A DNA stretch of 64,000 nt from Aeromonas dhakensis (GCF_000820305.1 NZ_CDBH01000062.1:1-64000), one strand, 5' to 3'. Numbered from the stretch's first letter, positions 34,891 to 44,037 are shown. Numbers and translations: made by a program. The notes: generated by a model from the letters alone, not told the origin.

Positions 34891-36177
34891 TCAGGTGGCC
34901 GGCTTGAACTGCTCCTTGTCGAGCTGGTGCTTCTTCATCCGCAGGTAGAGCTTCTTGCGCGGGATGCCGAGGTACTGGGCGGCGTCGGTCACCCGGCCGG
35001 AGAAGAGGAACAGGGTATCCTCGATCACCCGCCGCTCGAACTCCTCCACCAGATCGTCCAGCGGCTCTTTGCCGCTGGCCAGCGGCATGGCCCGCTCCGC
35101 ACCGGCCAGCTTGACGATCCCCACCGCATAGAGCTCGGCCACGTTGCGCAGTTCACGCAGATTGCCGGGCCACTGATGCCGCTTGAGCGTCTCCAGATAG
35201 GCGCGATCCACCGCCGGCACCGGCCGGCCGATACGCTTGCAGCCCTGTCGCAGAAAGGCCCGGAACAGGGGAATGATGTCGCAGTTGCGCTCCACCAGCC
35301 GCGGCAGCCTGAGCCGCACCTGGGAGAGGAAGTAGTAGAGCTCAGGCATCAGCTGCTGGCGCTCCACCAGCGCCTCCGGCGACTCCTCGAACAGCGCTAT
35401 GGTGCGCAGCGACTTGCCTCCCTTGCGCTCCTGATCCAGCAGGTGGTTGCCGAGCCAGCGCTGGCAGTCGGCGCTCAGGCGGGCCGGGGATTGCAGCACC
35501 AGCGTGCCCTGAGCGGCCTGCGCCAGGCTGGCCTGCACCTCGGCCAGACTGGGTGCCGACCCGCAGTCGTGCAGCTGGAAGGCCTGCTCTCGCCGGGCGC
35601 TGATCCTGTGCAGCAGCCGGGCCAGGGTGTGGCGGCCAGAGCCGGCCGGCCCCTCCAGCAGCAGATCCTTGTCGGTCTGCGCCAGCTGGTTGAGCTGGCC
35701 GCGGATCGCCACTATCTGCGGGCTGGTACCGATCAGTTCGTCATCCACCGTCGCCTGGATCTCGCTGCGGCGCGCCAGCACGGCGCTGCGCTGCTGGCAG
35801 GCCCGCTCCAGCAGGCCCAGCAGATCCTGGGGATGAAGTGGTTTCTCCAGAAAGTCGAACGCCCCCTGCTTCACCGCCTTCACCGCCAGCGGGATGTCAC
35901 CGTGGCCGGTGATCATGATCACCGGGATCTCGGCATCTATCTCGTGCACCCGAGTCAGCAGCTCCATGCCGTTCATGGCGGGCATGTAGATGTCAGAGAC
36001 CAGCACCCCGGGCCACTGACCGGCCAGCAGTTCCAGCGCCTCGTGGGGGGAGGTGGTCGCCCTCGGCTGGTAGCCGGAGAGCCGCAACAGGTGGCAATAG
36101 GACTCCAGCACGTCCTCGTCATCGTCCACCAGCAGCACGTTGGCGGGACGGTTAGCGGGCAACAGCATAGATGGCAC
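34891..36177 (-). CDS. pgtA: Phosphoglycerate transport response regulator PgtA
   Basis: A 428-residue regulator: receiver domain (Asp62 in VLVSDIYMPAMNG, about 1-130), an AAA+ region (about 150-370) and a Fis-type helix-turn-helix (TDAAQYLGIPRKKLYLRMKK at the end). The AAA+ region is unusual: the Walker A site reads GPAGSGRHT without the normal Lys, and the GAFTGA loop for sigma-54 contact is absent. Hence it is probably not a sigma-54 activator. In Salmonella PgtA activates pgtP. It overlaps pgtB by 26 bases. Confidence 0.9.
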   Translation of the reverse strand: MPSMLLPANRPANVLLVDDDEDVLESYCHLLRLSGYQPRATTSPHEALELLAGQWPGVLVSDIYMPAMNGMELLTRVHEIDAEIPVIMITGHGDIPLAVKAVKQGAFDFLEKPLHPQDLLGLLERACQQRSAVLARRSEIQATVDDELIGTSPQIVAIRGQLNQLAQTDKDLLLEGPAGSGRHTLARLLHRISARREQAFQLHDCGSAPSLAEVQASLAQAAQGTLVLQSPARLSADCQRWLGNHLLDQERKGGKSLRTIALFEESPEALVERQQLMPELYYFLSQVRLRLPRLVERNCDIIPLFRAFLRQGCKRIGRPVPAVDRAYLETLKRHQWPGNLRELRNVAELYAVGIVKLAGAERAMPLASGKEPLDDLVEEFERRVIEDTLFLFSGRVTDAAQYLGIPRKKLYLRMKKHQLDKEQFKPAT

Positions 36178-38587
36178 TCTCCTCGTTCTGATGGGCGTTC
36201 GACCCGCCAGGGTCGGCCGCCGCCAATTCCACTATCACCATGGCGCCGCCGGTCAGCGCCGAACCCAGCATGATCTCGCCGCCGCAGCGGGCCAGCAGGG
36301 AGCGGCAGATGGTCAGCCCCAGTCCCAGTCCAACCTCCTTGGAGGTGGTGAAGGGGGTGAACAGCCTGGGCAGGATCGCCTCGCCGAAGCCGGCGCCGCT
36401 GTCGACCACCGCCAGTCGCAGCCGGGCTTCGTTTTGTTCCAGCAACTGCAACCGGATCTCGCGCCGCGCCAGCCCGGCCACCGCGTCCAGCCCGTTTACC
36501 AGCAGATTGACCAGCACCTGCTCCAGCAACACTGGGTCGGTCTCGAGCCAGAGCCCCTCCGGCAACTCGTTGCAGAGGGTGCAGCCATCGCGCTTCGCCC
36601 GCGTCTCCAGCAGCAACATGGCCTGTTCGGCCAGCGCCCCCAGCTCGAGCCGGACCCGCACCTCCTCGGCCGGCGACTTGCGGGCGAAATGGCGCAGCGC
36701 ATTGATGATGCGGCTCATGCGCCGCCCCAGCTTGTCGAGCTTGCCCAGGTCCTGGTCCAGCGCCTGCAGCTGGCCAGCGGCGAGGGCCGCCCGGCTGGTG
36801 TAGAGGTAGGTCATCATTGCCGACAGCGGCTGGTTCAGCTCGTGGGCCAGGCTGGTCATCGCCTGCCCCACCACCGCCATCTTGGCCGCCTGGATCAGCT
36901 CATCCTGGGTCTGCAGCAGGGTACGCTCCGCCTGCTGGCGCTGCACCACCTCCTCGGCCAGCAGCCGGTTGTTCTCGGTCAGCTCGCGGGTTCGCTCCGC
37001 CACCCGCAGGCTGAGCTCCCTGGCCGTCAGCTCCTGGCGGGTGACATCCGTGATGGTGATGATGAATCTGTACCCGCGCCCCTGTTCGAAGCGGCGCAGG
37101 TTGAGATGCAGGAAACGGGGCGTCTCGTCCTGATCGCAGGCCAGGGTGCACTCGCTGTGGCCGAGCCGGTGCAGCGGCTGGTCCGCCCCGAACTGCTCCG
37201 CCAGCATCGCCCTCGCCGCTGGCGGAAAGGCCTGCCACAACGGCCGGCCCGGCTCGACGCCGGTCTGCCGGAACAGGGTGAGCACACTCGGGTTGACCGA
37301 CTCTATGGTGCCATCAGGATGGCAGGTGATGAGGCAGGCCTGGGTGTTGTTGATGAGGTTGAGGGCATTGGCCCGCTCCATCTGCTGTAACTGCTGGCTG
37401 AAGTGGCGCAAACTGTCGCCCAGTCGGCCGATCTCGTCCCGGCCGCTGGTGCTGACCGGCACGTCCAGCCGGCCTGCCGCGACCCTGTCCAGCTCCTGCC
37501 CCAGCAGGTCGAGCCGCTTGATCAGCCGGCGGCCGATCAGCACCACCAGCACGAAGATGCTGAGCAGCAGGGTGAGCGCCAGCACCACCAGGATCACCAG
37601 CTTGCCGGTCGCCACCTGCTGGCTGCTGTCCTCCCCCAGTGCGCTGAGAGAGCGGTTGGCGTCGCTCACCATCAGGCTGACCTTCTGGTGATAGCGCGAC
37701 ACGGCGTCGTCCAGCCGGGGGCGCAGGGCCGTCAGCTGCTGATGGGTTTGCACATCCGCCAGCAGCAGCCGGTGCAGCGGGCCGTCCGGCTTCACCAGGG
37801 TGATGATGTCCTGCAGGATCTGGCGGTAGCTCACGGTCGAGGGGTACTCCGCCAACCGCGAGGTCAGCTCGTCTATCTCGTCGATCTTGTAGCCGATGAA
37901 CAGGAAGGCGCTCTCCAGATCCTGCTGATAACGCTGGGCGATCACCTCGCCGACCAGGGACTGCAGCTCGTTCTCCTTGAAGGTGAGATCCTGCAGGGCG
38001 GAGAACTCCTTGATGACGTTGCCAAACTCGCTCATGTCGTCCGGGCTTGCCACCATGCCGGTCAGGTGCCACTCCACCTCCTGCAGCAGAGGGGCGGCAT
38101 CATCCACCAGATCCTGATGCAGCCAGTTGCTGCGCTTTTGCAGTTGCTGCAGGGTTTCGGCGTGCTCGATCTGCTGCTTGAGGTAGCGCCCGTGATCCGC
38201 CACCAGCGCGCTCAGCTCCCCGAACGCCTGGCGTTGCGAGGGTGTCTCCTGATCCCCCGGGGTGCCCAGCCGGTAGGCGCGCTGGATGTCCCGCAGGGTG
38301 GTCGACACCGAGTGGGAGAGGCGCTGGTACTGCACCGGATCCCGGGTGTCGCGCAGCTGGGCCAGCAACAGCAACAGGCGGGAACTGGCCCGCTCCAGCT
38401 GATAGGCGTTGTCGATGGCGGGCAGGCTCTCCTCCACGATGAGGTGGATCTGCCGGCCCAGCCGATCCCACATCACATAGGCGGCCATGCCCATGGCGCC
38501 GGTCAGGGCGGTGATGGCCACGAAGGCGAGGATGAGCCGCCGCCCCAGGCTGCGCGGCATGGCCAGCAGGTGTCCCAGCCGGCTCAT
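36152..38587 (-). CDS. pgtB: Phosphoglycerate transport sensor kinase PgtB
   Basis: An 811-residue membrane histidine kinase: first membrane helix about 18-40, a large helical periplasmic domain, second helix about 330-355 (LVILVVLALTLLLSIFVLVVL split by reading), HAMP, a PAS domain (about 410-520), a HisKA domain with the phospho-His in SLAHELNQPLSAMM, and HATPase with GAGFGE and GLGLTICRSLL. The start at 38587 overlaps the pgtC stop codon (ATGA); the frame is open further upstream inside pgtC. With PgtC it should sense phosphoglycerate outside the cytoplasm. Confidence 0.9.
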   Translation of the reverse strand: MSRLGHLLAMPRSLGRRLILAFVAITALTGAMGMAAYVMWDRLGRQIHLIVEESLPAIDNAYQLERASSRLLLLLAQLRDTRDPVQYQRLSHSVSTTLRDIQRAYRLGTPGDQETPSQRQAFGELSALVADHGRYLKQQIEHAETLQQLQKRSNWLHQDLVDDAAPLLQEVEWHLTGMVASPDDMSEFGNVIKEFSALQDLTFKENELQSLVGEVIAQRYQQDLESAFLFIGYKIDEIDELTSRLAEYPSTVSYRQILQDIITLVKPDGPLHRLLLADVQTHQQLTALRPRLDDAVSRYHQKVSLMVSDANRSLSALGEDSSQQVATGKLVILVVLALTLLLSIFVLVVLIGRRLIKRLDLLGQELDRVAAGRLDVPVSTSGRDEIGRLGDSLRHFSQQLQQMERANALNLINNTQACLITCHPDGTIESVNPSVLTLFRQTGVEPGRPLWQAFPPAARAMLAEQFGADQPLHRLGHSECTLACDQDETPRFLHLNLRRFEQGRGYRFIITITDVTRQELTARELSLRVAERTRELTENNRLLAEEVVQRQQAERTLLQTQDELIQAAKMAVVGQAMTSLAHELNQPLSAMMTYLYTSRAALAAGQLQALDQDLGKLDKLGRRMSRIINALRHFARKSPAEEVRVRLELGALAEQAMLLLETRAKRDGCTLCNELPEGLWLETDPVLLEQVLVNLLVNGLDAVAGLARREIRLQLLEQNEARLRLAVVDSGAGFGEAILPRLFTPFTTSKEVGLGLGLTICRSLLARCGGEIMLGSALTGGAMVIVELAAADPGGSNAHQNEESAIYAVAR

Positions 38588-39843
38588 GGCCTGGCCGCCT
38601 GTTCGACCAGCCGCTGCGCCTCGTTCAGGCGCGCCTCGGTCGCCTGGCGCCACTGGTGCATCACCCGCTCCGCCTGCGGATTGCCCTGCTCCCGGTCATA
38701 GAGGCCGTCAAACAGCGCCAGCAGGGCCGGATCCTGCGCCTCCTGCTCGCTCAGCGGCGGCATGCTCGCCTTGGCGATGGCCTGTTCCAGCAGTGCAACC
38801 CGCCAGGGCTCGCCATGGGTATTCAACCCGTTGATCCCCTGCCAGGTCATCTTCAGCCTGGGCAGCTGCTGGGTGATGGCCTGCTCGAACAGGGCCTTGA
38901 GCAGGCCTGCCCGTCGATAGAGCAGCGTCTTGTCGGTGACGTAGCGGGTCTGCCTGGCCAGCCCGGGCTGGCTCAGCGTGGCCTTGGCCATGCCGGGTGT
39001 GGCGAGGATCCCCTGCCCCTTGTCGGAGAGCAGGTACTGGATGAAGAGGGCGCCACTGTGCGGATTGTCCGAGCGACGGGGTACCCCCAGGTAGGTCGGC
39101 AGGATCACCGAGTCGGGCATGATGTTGAAGCCGACGTGATCGAAGCGGGCCTGGCTGGTGAGGGCGTAGCTGTCGATCACCGGGCCGGCCCCCGCCAGAC
39201 CGCGGCTGATGCCGTCGCTCACCCCGAAGCTGCGCGCCGTGATGGCCGACAGGTTGCCACCCAGCCGCATCAGCAGGGCCCAGCCCTGCTGCCAGCCATA
39301 TTGCTGCAGCACGCTCTCCACCATCATGTGGGTGGTGCCGGACTGGGAGGGCGAGCTCATCATCACGTGCCCCATGAAGAGCGGGGACGCCAGTTGCTGC
39401 CAACTGGTGGGCTGCGGCAGCTGATATTTGGCCAGATAATGGCGGTTATACATGATGCCACTGCTGGAATAACCGACCACGGCCACTTTATTGCCCAGCC
39501 CCAGAGTATGGGGAGCGAGCCATTTGGGCGGCATAGTTTCATTTGGCAAAGCCGCCAACAAACCGGCTTTGTCCAGCGTGTTAAAAAAAGTCGGCGAAGA
39601 GGACATGATAATATCGACTTGCGGTGCATCGGCCTCCGTTAATAAGCGCAGGGAGGGAATGGTGCGCCGATAAATAACTTCGACCCGGATCCCGGGATAT
39701 TGTTCGGCAAAGCCCTCGATCACCGCCTTGACCGGCGCCTCCGAAAACGAGGTGAGCACCGTCAGTGAAGCGGCCTGCAGGGTGCTGAATGGCAACAAAA
39801 CGCAGCCCATGAACAGGGCCAGCCGGCGGCAAAAGAGGTGCAT
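38584..39843 (-). CDS. pgtC: Phosphoglycerate transport regulatory protein PgtC
   Basis: A 419-residue periplasmic protein resembling ABC-type solute-binding proteins, with a signal peptide ending near LQAAS (residue 26) and a binding-protein core (FAEQYPGIRVEVIYRRT, then IIMSSSPTFFN). In Salmonella it modulates PgtB rather than feeding an ABC transporter. It is the first gene of the leftward pgtCBA operon and is divergent from pgtP with 314 bases between start codons. Confidence 0.88.
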   Translation of the reverse strand: MHLFCRRLALFMGCVLLPFSTLQAASLTVLTSFSEAPVKAVIEGFAEQYPGIRVEVIYRRTIPSLRLLTEADAPQVDIIMSSSPTFFNTLDKAGLLAALPNETMPPKWLAPHTLGLGNKVAVVGYSSSGIMYNRHYLAKYQLPQPTSWQQLASPLFMGHVMMSSPSQSGTTHMMVESVLQQYGWQQGWALLMRLGGNLSAITARSFGVSDGISRGLAGAGPVIDSYALTSQARFDHVGFNIMPDSVILPTYLGVPRRSDNPHSGALFIQYLLSDKGQGILATPGMAKATLSQPGLARQTRYVTDKTLLYRRAGLLKALFEQAITQQLPRLKMTWQGINGLNTHGEPWRVALLEQAIAKASMPPLSEQEAQDPALLALFDGLYDREQGNPQAERVMHQWRQATEARLNEAQRLVEQAARP

Positions 39844-39942
39844 GACTATCGGTCGACTCGCGCGTTAATTCAGGAATATGTGCAGTACATCTAATATTCG
39901 GCACATGCCGTAATTTTTATTTTCACGAGGATGAGCCAGTTC

Positions 39943-40057
39943 TGACCCATTATGCCTCGGCACGCGGCTATTGTTATTCATCGAATATCAATAGGACAGT
40001 TCAAATATGTCATTTTTGACTCATGGTTTTCCCATGATTGAGTCAGAGTTGACCCAT
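39943..40057. promoter_or_regulatory. TGACYCA repeats between pgtC and pgtP
   Basis: Four copies of TGAC(C/T)CA: TGACCCAT at 39943-39950, TGACTCAT at 40017-40024, an inverted TTGAGTCA at 40038-40045, and TGACCCAT at 40050-40057. The middle two form an inverted pair with nested CATGG/CCATG. They lie in the 314-base divergent control region (39844-40157), which holds no gene. A binding site for phosphorylated PgtA is the simplest explanation, but I know of no published consensus to compare. Confidence 0.5.
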
Positions 40058-40157
40058 ATCCGGCTTTTTGCCGGCTGAATTTCTCCCTTCATATGATGGC
40101 AGCCGCTATCAGAGCTCCCTCTGAAACCATGCTGCCAAAATAGAAACGGAGAACCCC

Positions 40158-41495
40158 ATGTTCAACTTCTTCAAGACGCGAGCCGACCTGCCGGTCATGG
40201 ATGCCTCGCCCGATAAAATCCGCTCGATTTACCGCAAGTACCAGTGGCAGGTCTTCCTGGGGCTGGTACTGGGCTATGCCATGTTCTATGTCGTGCGCAT
40301 GAGCCTCAACGTGGTCAAGAAACCCATGCTCGACTCCGGCGTGGTGACCTTGGAGGAGCTGGGGGTGATCGGCTCCGCCTTCCTGTTCACCTACGCCGTC
40401 GGCAAGTTCTCCAACGGCTTCCTCTCCGACTACGCCAACATAGGCCGCTTCATGTCGGTCTCGCTGGGGCTCTCGTCCATCTGCACCATCCTGATGGGAA
40501 TGAACACCGCCACCTTCTTCCTGGTGCTGATGTGGGGCCTGAACGGCTGGTTCCAGTCCGTCGGCTCCGCCCCCTCCTGCGTCTCCATCTTCCAGTGGTT
40601 CTCCCCCAAGCAGCGGGGTTCGGTCTACTCGGTCTGGGGTGGCTCGCGCAACATAGGGGAAGGCATCTCCTGGATCCTGACCGCCACCATCGTCAGCTAC
40701 TTCGGCTGGAAGGCCGGCTTCATCGGCGCCGGCATCGCCTCCCTGATCGCCGCCCTGTGCATGTATCTGGTACTGAAGGATCGGCCGCAGACCTATGCCC
40801 TGCCGGAGCCGGCCGTCGCCTTTGGTGAAGCCCCCGAGATCGCCAAGAAAGTGGATCCGGCCGAAATCCGCCGCGCCCAGCTGTTCGTGCTCAAGCAGCC
40901 CGTCGTCTGGCTCATCGCCGCCGCCTGCGCCTGCATGTACATGTCCCGCTACGCCATGAGCTCCTGGGCCGTGCTCTACCTGCAGGAGCAGAAGGGCTAC
41001 AGCCTGATCGACGCCGGTTTCGCCATGTCGGCCTACCCCATCGCAGGCTTCCTCGGCGCCATCCTGGCCGGGATCATCTCCGACAAGGTATTCAACGCCA
41101 ACCGCCACATCCCCACCCTGCTGTACGGATTGGCCAACGTGGCCGGCATGTGCCTGATGTTCTGGGGCCCGCAGAGCCGCATGATGGATGCCGTCGCGCT
41201 GGCCCTGATCGGCTACGCCATCGGTGGTCTGGTGGTGTTCCTGGCCGGCCTGACCGCCTGCGACCTGATGCCCAAGACGGCGGTCGGGGCCGTGAAAGGC
41301 TTCATCGGCCTCTGCTCCTACATCGCCGCCTCCATCCAGGAGCTGGTCTCCGCGGCCCTCATCAAGACCAGCGAGATCGACGGCGTGACCCACTATGACT
41401 TCAGCAGTGCCCAGTACTTCTGGCTCGGTGCCTCCGTGGTCTCCATGCTGCTCGCCATGACGGTGTGGAACGCCAAAAAAGTCGTCAACTACTGA
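40158..41495 (+). CDS. pgtP: Phosphoglycerate:phosphate antiporter PgtP
   Basis: A 445-residue, 12-helix MFS protein of the organophosphate:phosphate antiporter family (GlpT, UhpT, UhpC). RKYQWQVFLGLVLGYAMFYVVR, KFSNGFLSDYANIGRFM, GLNGWFQSVGSAPSC and WGGSRNIGEGIS are family motifs. Located divergently from pgtCBA as in Salmonella, it should import 2- and 3-phosphoglycerate and phosphoenolpyruvate in exchange for phosphate. Expression probably requires PgtA. Confidence 0.92.
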   Translation: MFNFFKTRADLPVMDASPDKIRSIYRKYQWQVFLGLVLGYAMFYVVRMSLNVVKKPMLDSGVVTLEELGVIGSAFLFTYAVGKFSNGFLSDYANIGRFMSVSLGLSSICTILMGMNTATFFLVLMWGLNGWFQSVGSAPSCVSIFQWFSPKQRGSVYSVWGGSRNIGEGISWILTATIVSYFGWKAGFIGAGIASLIAALCMYLVLKDRPQTYALPEPAVAFGEAPEIAKKVDPAEIRRAQLFVLKQPVVWLIAAACACMYMSRYAMSSWAVLYLQEQKGYSLIDAGFAMSAYPIAGFLGAILAGIISDKVFNANRHIPTLLYGLANVAGMCLMFWGPQSRMMDAVALALIGYAIGGLVVFLAGLTACDLMPKTAVGAVKGFIGLCSYIAASIQELVSAALIKTSEIDGVTHYDFSSAQYFWLGASVVSMLLAMTVWNAKKVVNY

Positions 41496-41516
41496 TCCCC
41501 GTTCACCGGGACACGC

Positions 41517-41554
41517 CAAAAAACAATGCCAGTCAGTTGATGCTGACTGGCATT
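41517..41554 (-). terminator. Terminator of the ricin-fold lipoprotein operon
   Basis: AATGCCAGTCAG and CTGACTGGCATT form a perfect 12-bp stem. On the minus strand it is followed by GTTTTTT, so it ends the leftward lipoprotein genes; in the other orientation it can also stop pgtP transcripts. Confidence 0.85.
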
Positions 41555-41566
41555 GGCAATCCGGGG

Positions 41567-42106
41567 TTACTTTCTTCGAAAGCGCTGGTTGTCGCCCCCA
41601 TGGCACTGCCAGAGGATCAGGGGAGTGCCATTGGCACTGCCATCCTTGGATACATCCAGACAGAGGTGGCTGCTGCGGCTGACCAGCCGATCCCGCTCCC
41701 AGCGCCACTGCTGGTTGCTGCCGCCATGACAATCCCAGGCGATCACCCTGGCCCCGGTGTCGCGATTTCCACCCGCCACATCCAGGCACTTGCCGCCGAC
41801 CTTCACCGCCTTGCCATCCAGACGAAAGCGCTGGTTCTCTCCGCCGTTGCAGTCCCAAAGCTGCAACTGGTTGCCATTGCGCACGCCACCGGCAATGTCG
41901 AGGCATTTGCCATTGGCTGCCAGCAACTGGCCCCCCGACTCTTCTCGCTTGCGGGCTTCCTTCTTCTCCTGCTTGTGGTCGTAGTAGGCGGCAGCACCTA
42001 TGGCACCGATCACCACGGCCCCCAGCAGAAAATCCGAAGAGTCCAGACTCTGGCACCCTCCCAGCGAAAGCGAGAGACAGGCGGCAATCAAAGGAGATGG
42101 ACGCAT
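41567..42106 (-). CDS. Lipoprotein with ricin-type beta-trefoil domain
   Basis: A 179-residue protein with a lipoprotein signal (LSLSLGGC, Cys near residue 18), a short hydrophobic GAVVIGAIGAAAYYD segment, a charged linker and a C-terminal RICIN domain of about 125 residues. The trefoil repeats are plain: KCLDIAGG...LQLWDCNGGENQRF, KCLDVAGG...VIAWDCHGGSNQQW and LCLDVSKDG...LILWQCHGGDNQRF. It probably binds a glycan at the cell envelope. Its ATG overlaps the stop codon of the upstream lipoprotein (TGATG), so the two are coupled. Confidence 0.85.
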   Translation of the reverse strand: MRPSPLIAACLSLSLGGCQSLDSSDFLLGAVVIGAIGAAAYYDHKQEKKEARKREESGGQLLAANGKCLDIAGGVRNGNQLQLWDCNGGENQRFRLDGKAVKVGGKCLDVAGGNRDTGARVIAWDCHGGSNQQWRWERDRLVSRSSHLCLDVSKDGSANGTPLILWQCHGGDNQRFRRK

Positions 42107-42582
42107 CACTCAATCCCCCCGACCAGGAAGCTCTGATTGGCACCACCATAGCACTCTGCCAAACGCAAGGGCGTATTCGGGGTGTGACGCCGCCCCGCGA
42201 CATCCAGACAACGGGAGGCCTTGTTGTTGAACAGCTTGTCCTCCCGCCACACCCACTGGGCATGACCATCGCAGGGAGCCAGGATCAGTTCATTGCCGCT
42301 TCTGGCCTGCAGGCATGTCTCCTGCATCTTCAGCTCTCCCAGCGCCCACTCAAACGACCTGGTGTCTTTGGCACCGCATACCTGGGTAACGGCCTGCTGC
42401 CCGGCAACACCGACACAGAAGCCGTTGTAGGTCAGCAAGAGGGAGGAGGCAGACTCGCTCTGCGATTGAGAGACCATGGAGTTCATCACCTCATCCATCG
42501 GCGGCTTGAGGGTACAACCGCCCAGCAGCAGGGCGGCCATGACTGCGGGTCTGCAGGAGAAAATCGAGATTTTGTTATGCAT
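42106..42582 (-). CDS. Second lipoprotein with ricin-like domain
   Basis: A 158-residue protein with a lipobox (MAALLLGGC, Cys near 23) and a shorter, more diverged ricin-like region: FCVGVAGQQAVTQVCG, TCLQARSGNELILAPCDGHAQWVW and RCLDVAGRRHTPNTPLRLAECYGG with NQSF. The pairing with a second ricin-fold lipoprotein in one operon suggests that they act together on the cell surface or periplasm; the ligand is unknown. The ATG at 42582 gives a proper signal peptide; longer in-frame extensions do not. Confidence 0.8.
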   Translation of the reverse strand: MHNKISIFSCRPAVMAALLLGGCTLKPPMDEVMNSMVSQSQSESASSLLLTYNGFCVGVAGQQAVTQVCGAKDTRSFEWALGELKMQETCLQARSGNELILAPCDGHAQWVWREDKLFNNKASRCLDVAGRRHTPNTPLRLAECYGGANQSFLVGGIE

Positions 42583-42729
42583 AAAAAAGCCTGAAAGAGG
42601 TCTGTGACATCCGGTCACCAAGGACTCCAGCTGGCAGGATAACTGAAGGGGGGACAAGACTGCCCGGATAGAGTGTAAACAAACGTTACAGCGGCGCGGC
42701 AAGCCGGGATGATAGGCAAGGCAGAAAGC

Positions 42730-42756
42730 AAAAAACCCCGCCGAAGCGAGGTTTTT
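42730..42756 (-). terminator. Terminator of the tRNA operon
   Basis: On the minus strand AAAAACCTCGC, TTCG and GCGGGGTTTTTT form a stem with T tract, 8 bases after tRNA-Pro. It ends the four-tRNA transcript. Confidence 0.9.
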
Positions 42757-42763
42757 CAGAATG

Positions 42764-42840
<77 letters not shown>

Positions 42841-42904
42841 AGAATATTTTGATTCTACAAAAAACAAAGACGACCATGCGGTCATCCTCGTTATACAGCA
42901 AGTA

Positions 42905-42990
42905 TGGTGCGAAGAGAGGGACTCGAACCCTCACACCCGGGGGGCACTAACACCTGAAGCTAGCGCGTCTACCAATTCCGCCACCTTCGC
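42905..42990 (-). tRNA. tRNA-Leu (CAG)
   Basis: An 86-base class II tRNA with GCGAAGG/CTTCGC acceptor stem, TTCAGGT anticodon loop (anticodon CAG), a long variable arm (TGCCCCCCGGGTGTG region) and encoded CCA. Equivalent to leuT in the E. coli argX-hisR-leuT-proM cluster. Confidence 0.97.
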
Positions 42991-43010
42991 GTACCTGACA
43001 AGCTGTAAAA

Positions 43011-43086
43011 TGGGGTGGCTGATGGGGCTCGAACCCACGACAACCGGAATCACAATCCGGGACTCTACCAACTGAGCTACAGCCAC
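43011..43086 (-). tRNA. tRNA-His (GTG)
   Basis: A 76-base cloverleaf with GTGGCTG/CAGCCAC acceptor stem, TTGTGAT anticodon loop (anticodon GTG), T arm GGGTTCGAGCCCC and encoded CCA. Equivalent to hisR. Confidence 0.97.
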
Positions 43087-43136
43087 CACAGCTGTTTTCG
43101 TTCTTCAACTCGCCCGTTTAACCGGCGCACTTTTGA

Positions 43137-43213
<77 letters not shown>

Positions 43214-43234
43214 TACGCTGTCGAACGGGGCGCA

Positions 43235-43263
43235 ATATTAATGATGAGGACCCACCTTGTCTA
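43235..43263 (-). promoter_or_regulatory. Promoter of the tRNA cluster
   Basis: On the minus strand TAGACA (43263-43258), a 17-base spacer and TAATAT (43240-43235) are followed by the discriminator TGCGCCCC, and a run of A residues lies upstream. GC-rich discriminators of this kind are typical for tRNA and rRNA promoters under stringent control. Confidence 0.75.
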
Positions 43264-43408
43264 CCCTTTTTTTATCAAGCCGAATCAACCGCTTGTTTTT
43301 CCATCGTTTCTGGCTTTTTTTAAGCGATTTTGTGTTATTCAGGCCGGTTTCGGCCCCTCCCCGCTACTTTTGACCCCACCCCATCTTGCTGACAGCGATG
43401 GGCAAAAC

Positions 43409-43436
43409 TTGACTTGCCTCAAAGCCTCCCTAGAAT
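43409..43436 (+). promoter_or_regulatory. Promoter of the tetR-RND operon
   Basis: TTGACT (43409-43414) and TAGAAT (43431-43436) are separated by 16 bases. The operator palindrome begins at the last base of the -10 element, so a bound repressor would block transcription. Confidence 0.7.
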
Positions 43437-43453
43437 GAATGAACGTTCATTCA
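43436..43453. promoter_or_regulatory. Palindromic operator of the TetR regulator
   Basis: TGAATGAACGTTCATTCA is a perfect 18-bp palindrome lying over the transcription start, 20 bases before the tetR start codon. It resembles operators of TetR regulators for RND pumps and suggests autorepression of the whole operon. Confidence 0.8.
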
Positions 43454-43473
43454 GTCGTTGTGATCATCCAATC

Positions 43474-44037
43474 ATGAACAAGAAAGAACGCATTTTCGAT
43501 GCGGCTCATGAAGTACTCGGCGAACAGGGTTTCCACGGCCTCTCCATTGCCGTGGTGGCCAAGAAAGCCAGGGTGGCGGCAGGCACCATCTATCGCTATT
43601 TCAGCGACAAGGATGACCTGATCCGTCAACTCTATCGGCACACCATCCTCCAGTGTCATCCCCTGGTCATGGAAGGCGTGCAGACAGAGGAGGTATCGTT
43701 CGAACAATTTCGGCGGCTGTGGCTCAACATCCACGCCATCTTTGTCGACGAACCGAACGTGCTCAAATGCAAATTGCAGTATGAAACATCCCCGCTGGGA
43801 GCGGAGCTGGAGCAGGACCCGGTCAACCAGGCCGCCTGGGCCCCGCTGGATCGCTTCTACGAACGGGGGATAGAACAGGGCCTGTTTATCGACCTGCCCG
43901 TTCGGGTACTGCAGGTGCTGAGCCTGGACTGTGTGGCAAATCTGGCGTTGCAAAGCCAGGTGCACCAATTCGAACTGACGCAAGAGCAGCTGGAAGCCGT
44001 GATCCGGGCCAGCTGGCGAGCCATTTTGACCCCTTAA
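43474..44037 (+). CDS. TetR-family repressor of an RND efflux pump
   Basis: A 187-residue TetR regulator. Residues 1-50 hold the helix-turn-helix (RIFDAAHEVLGEQGFHGLS, VAAGTIYRYFSDKDDLI); the rest is a ligand-binding domain. It is the first gene of an operon with an RND adaptor and pump, and the palindrome in its own promoter supports repression of the operon. The ATG at 43474 (MNKKERIFDAA) is the family-type start; the frame extends upstream through the operator. The inducer is unknown. Confidence 0.9.
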   Translation: MNKKERIFDAAHEVLGEQGFHGLSIAVVAKKARVAAGTIYRYFSDKDDLIRQLYRHTILQCHPLVMEGVQTEEVSFEQFRRLWLNIHAIFVDEPNVLKCKLQYETSPLGAELEQDPVNQAAWAPLDRFYERGIEQGLFIDLPVRVLQVLSLDCVANLALQSQVHQFELTQEQLEAVIRASWRAILTP

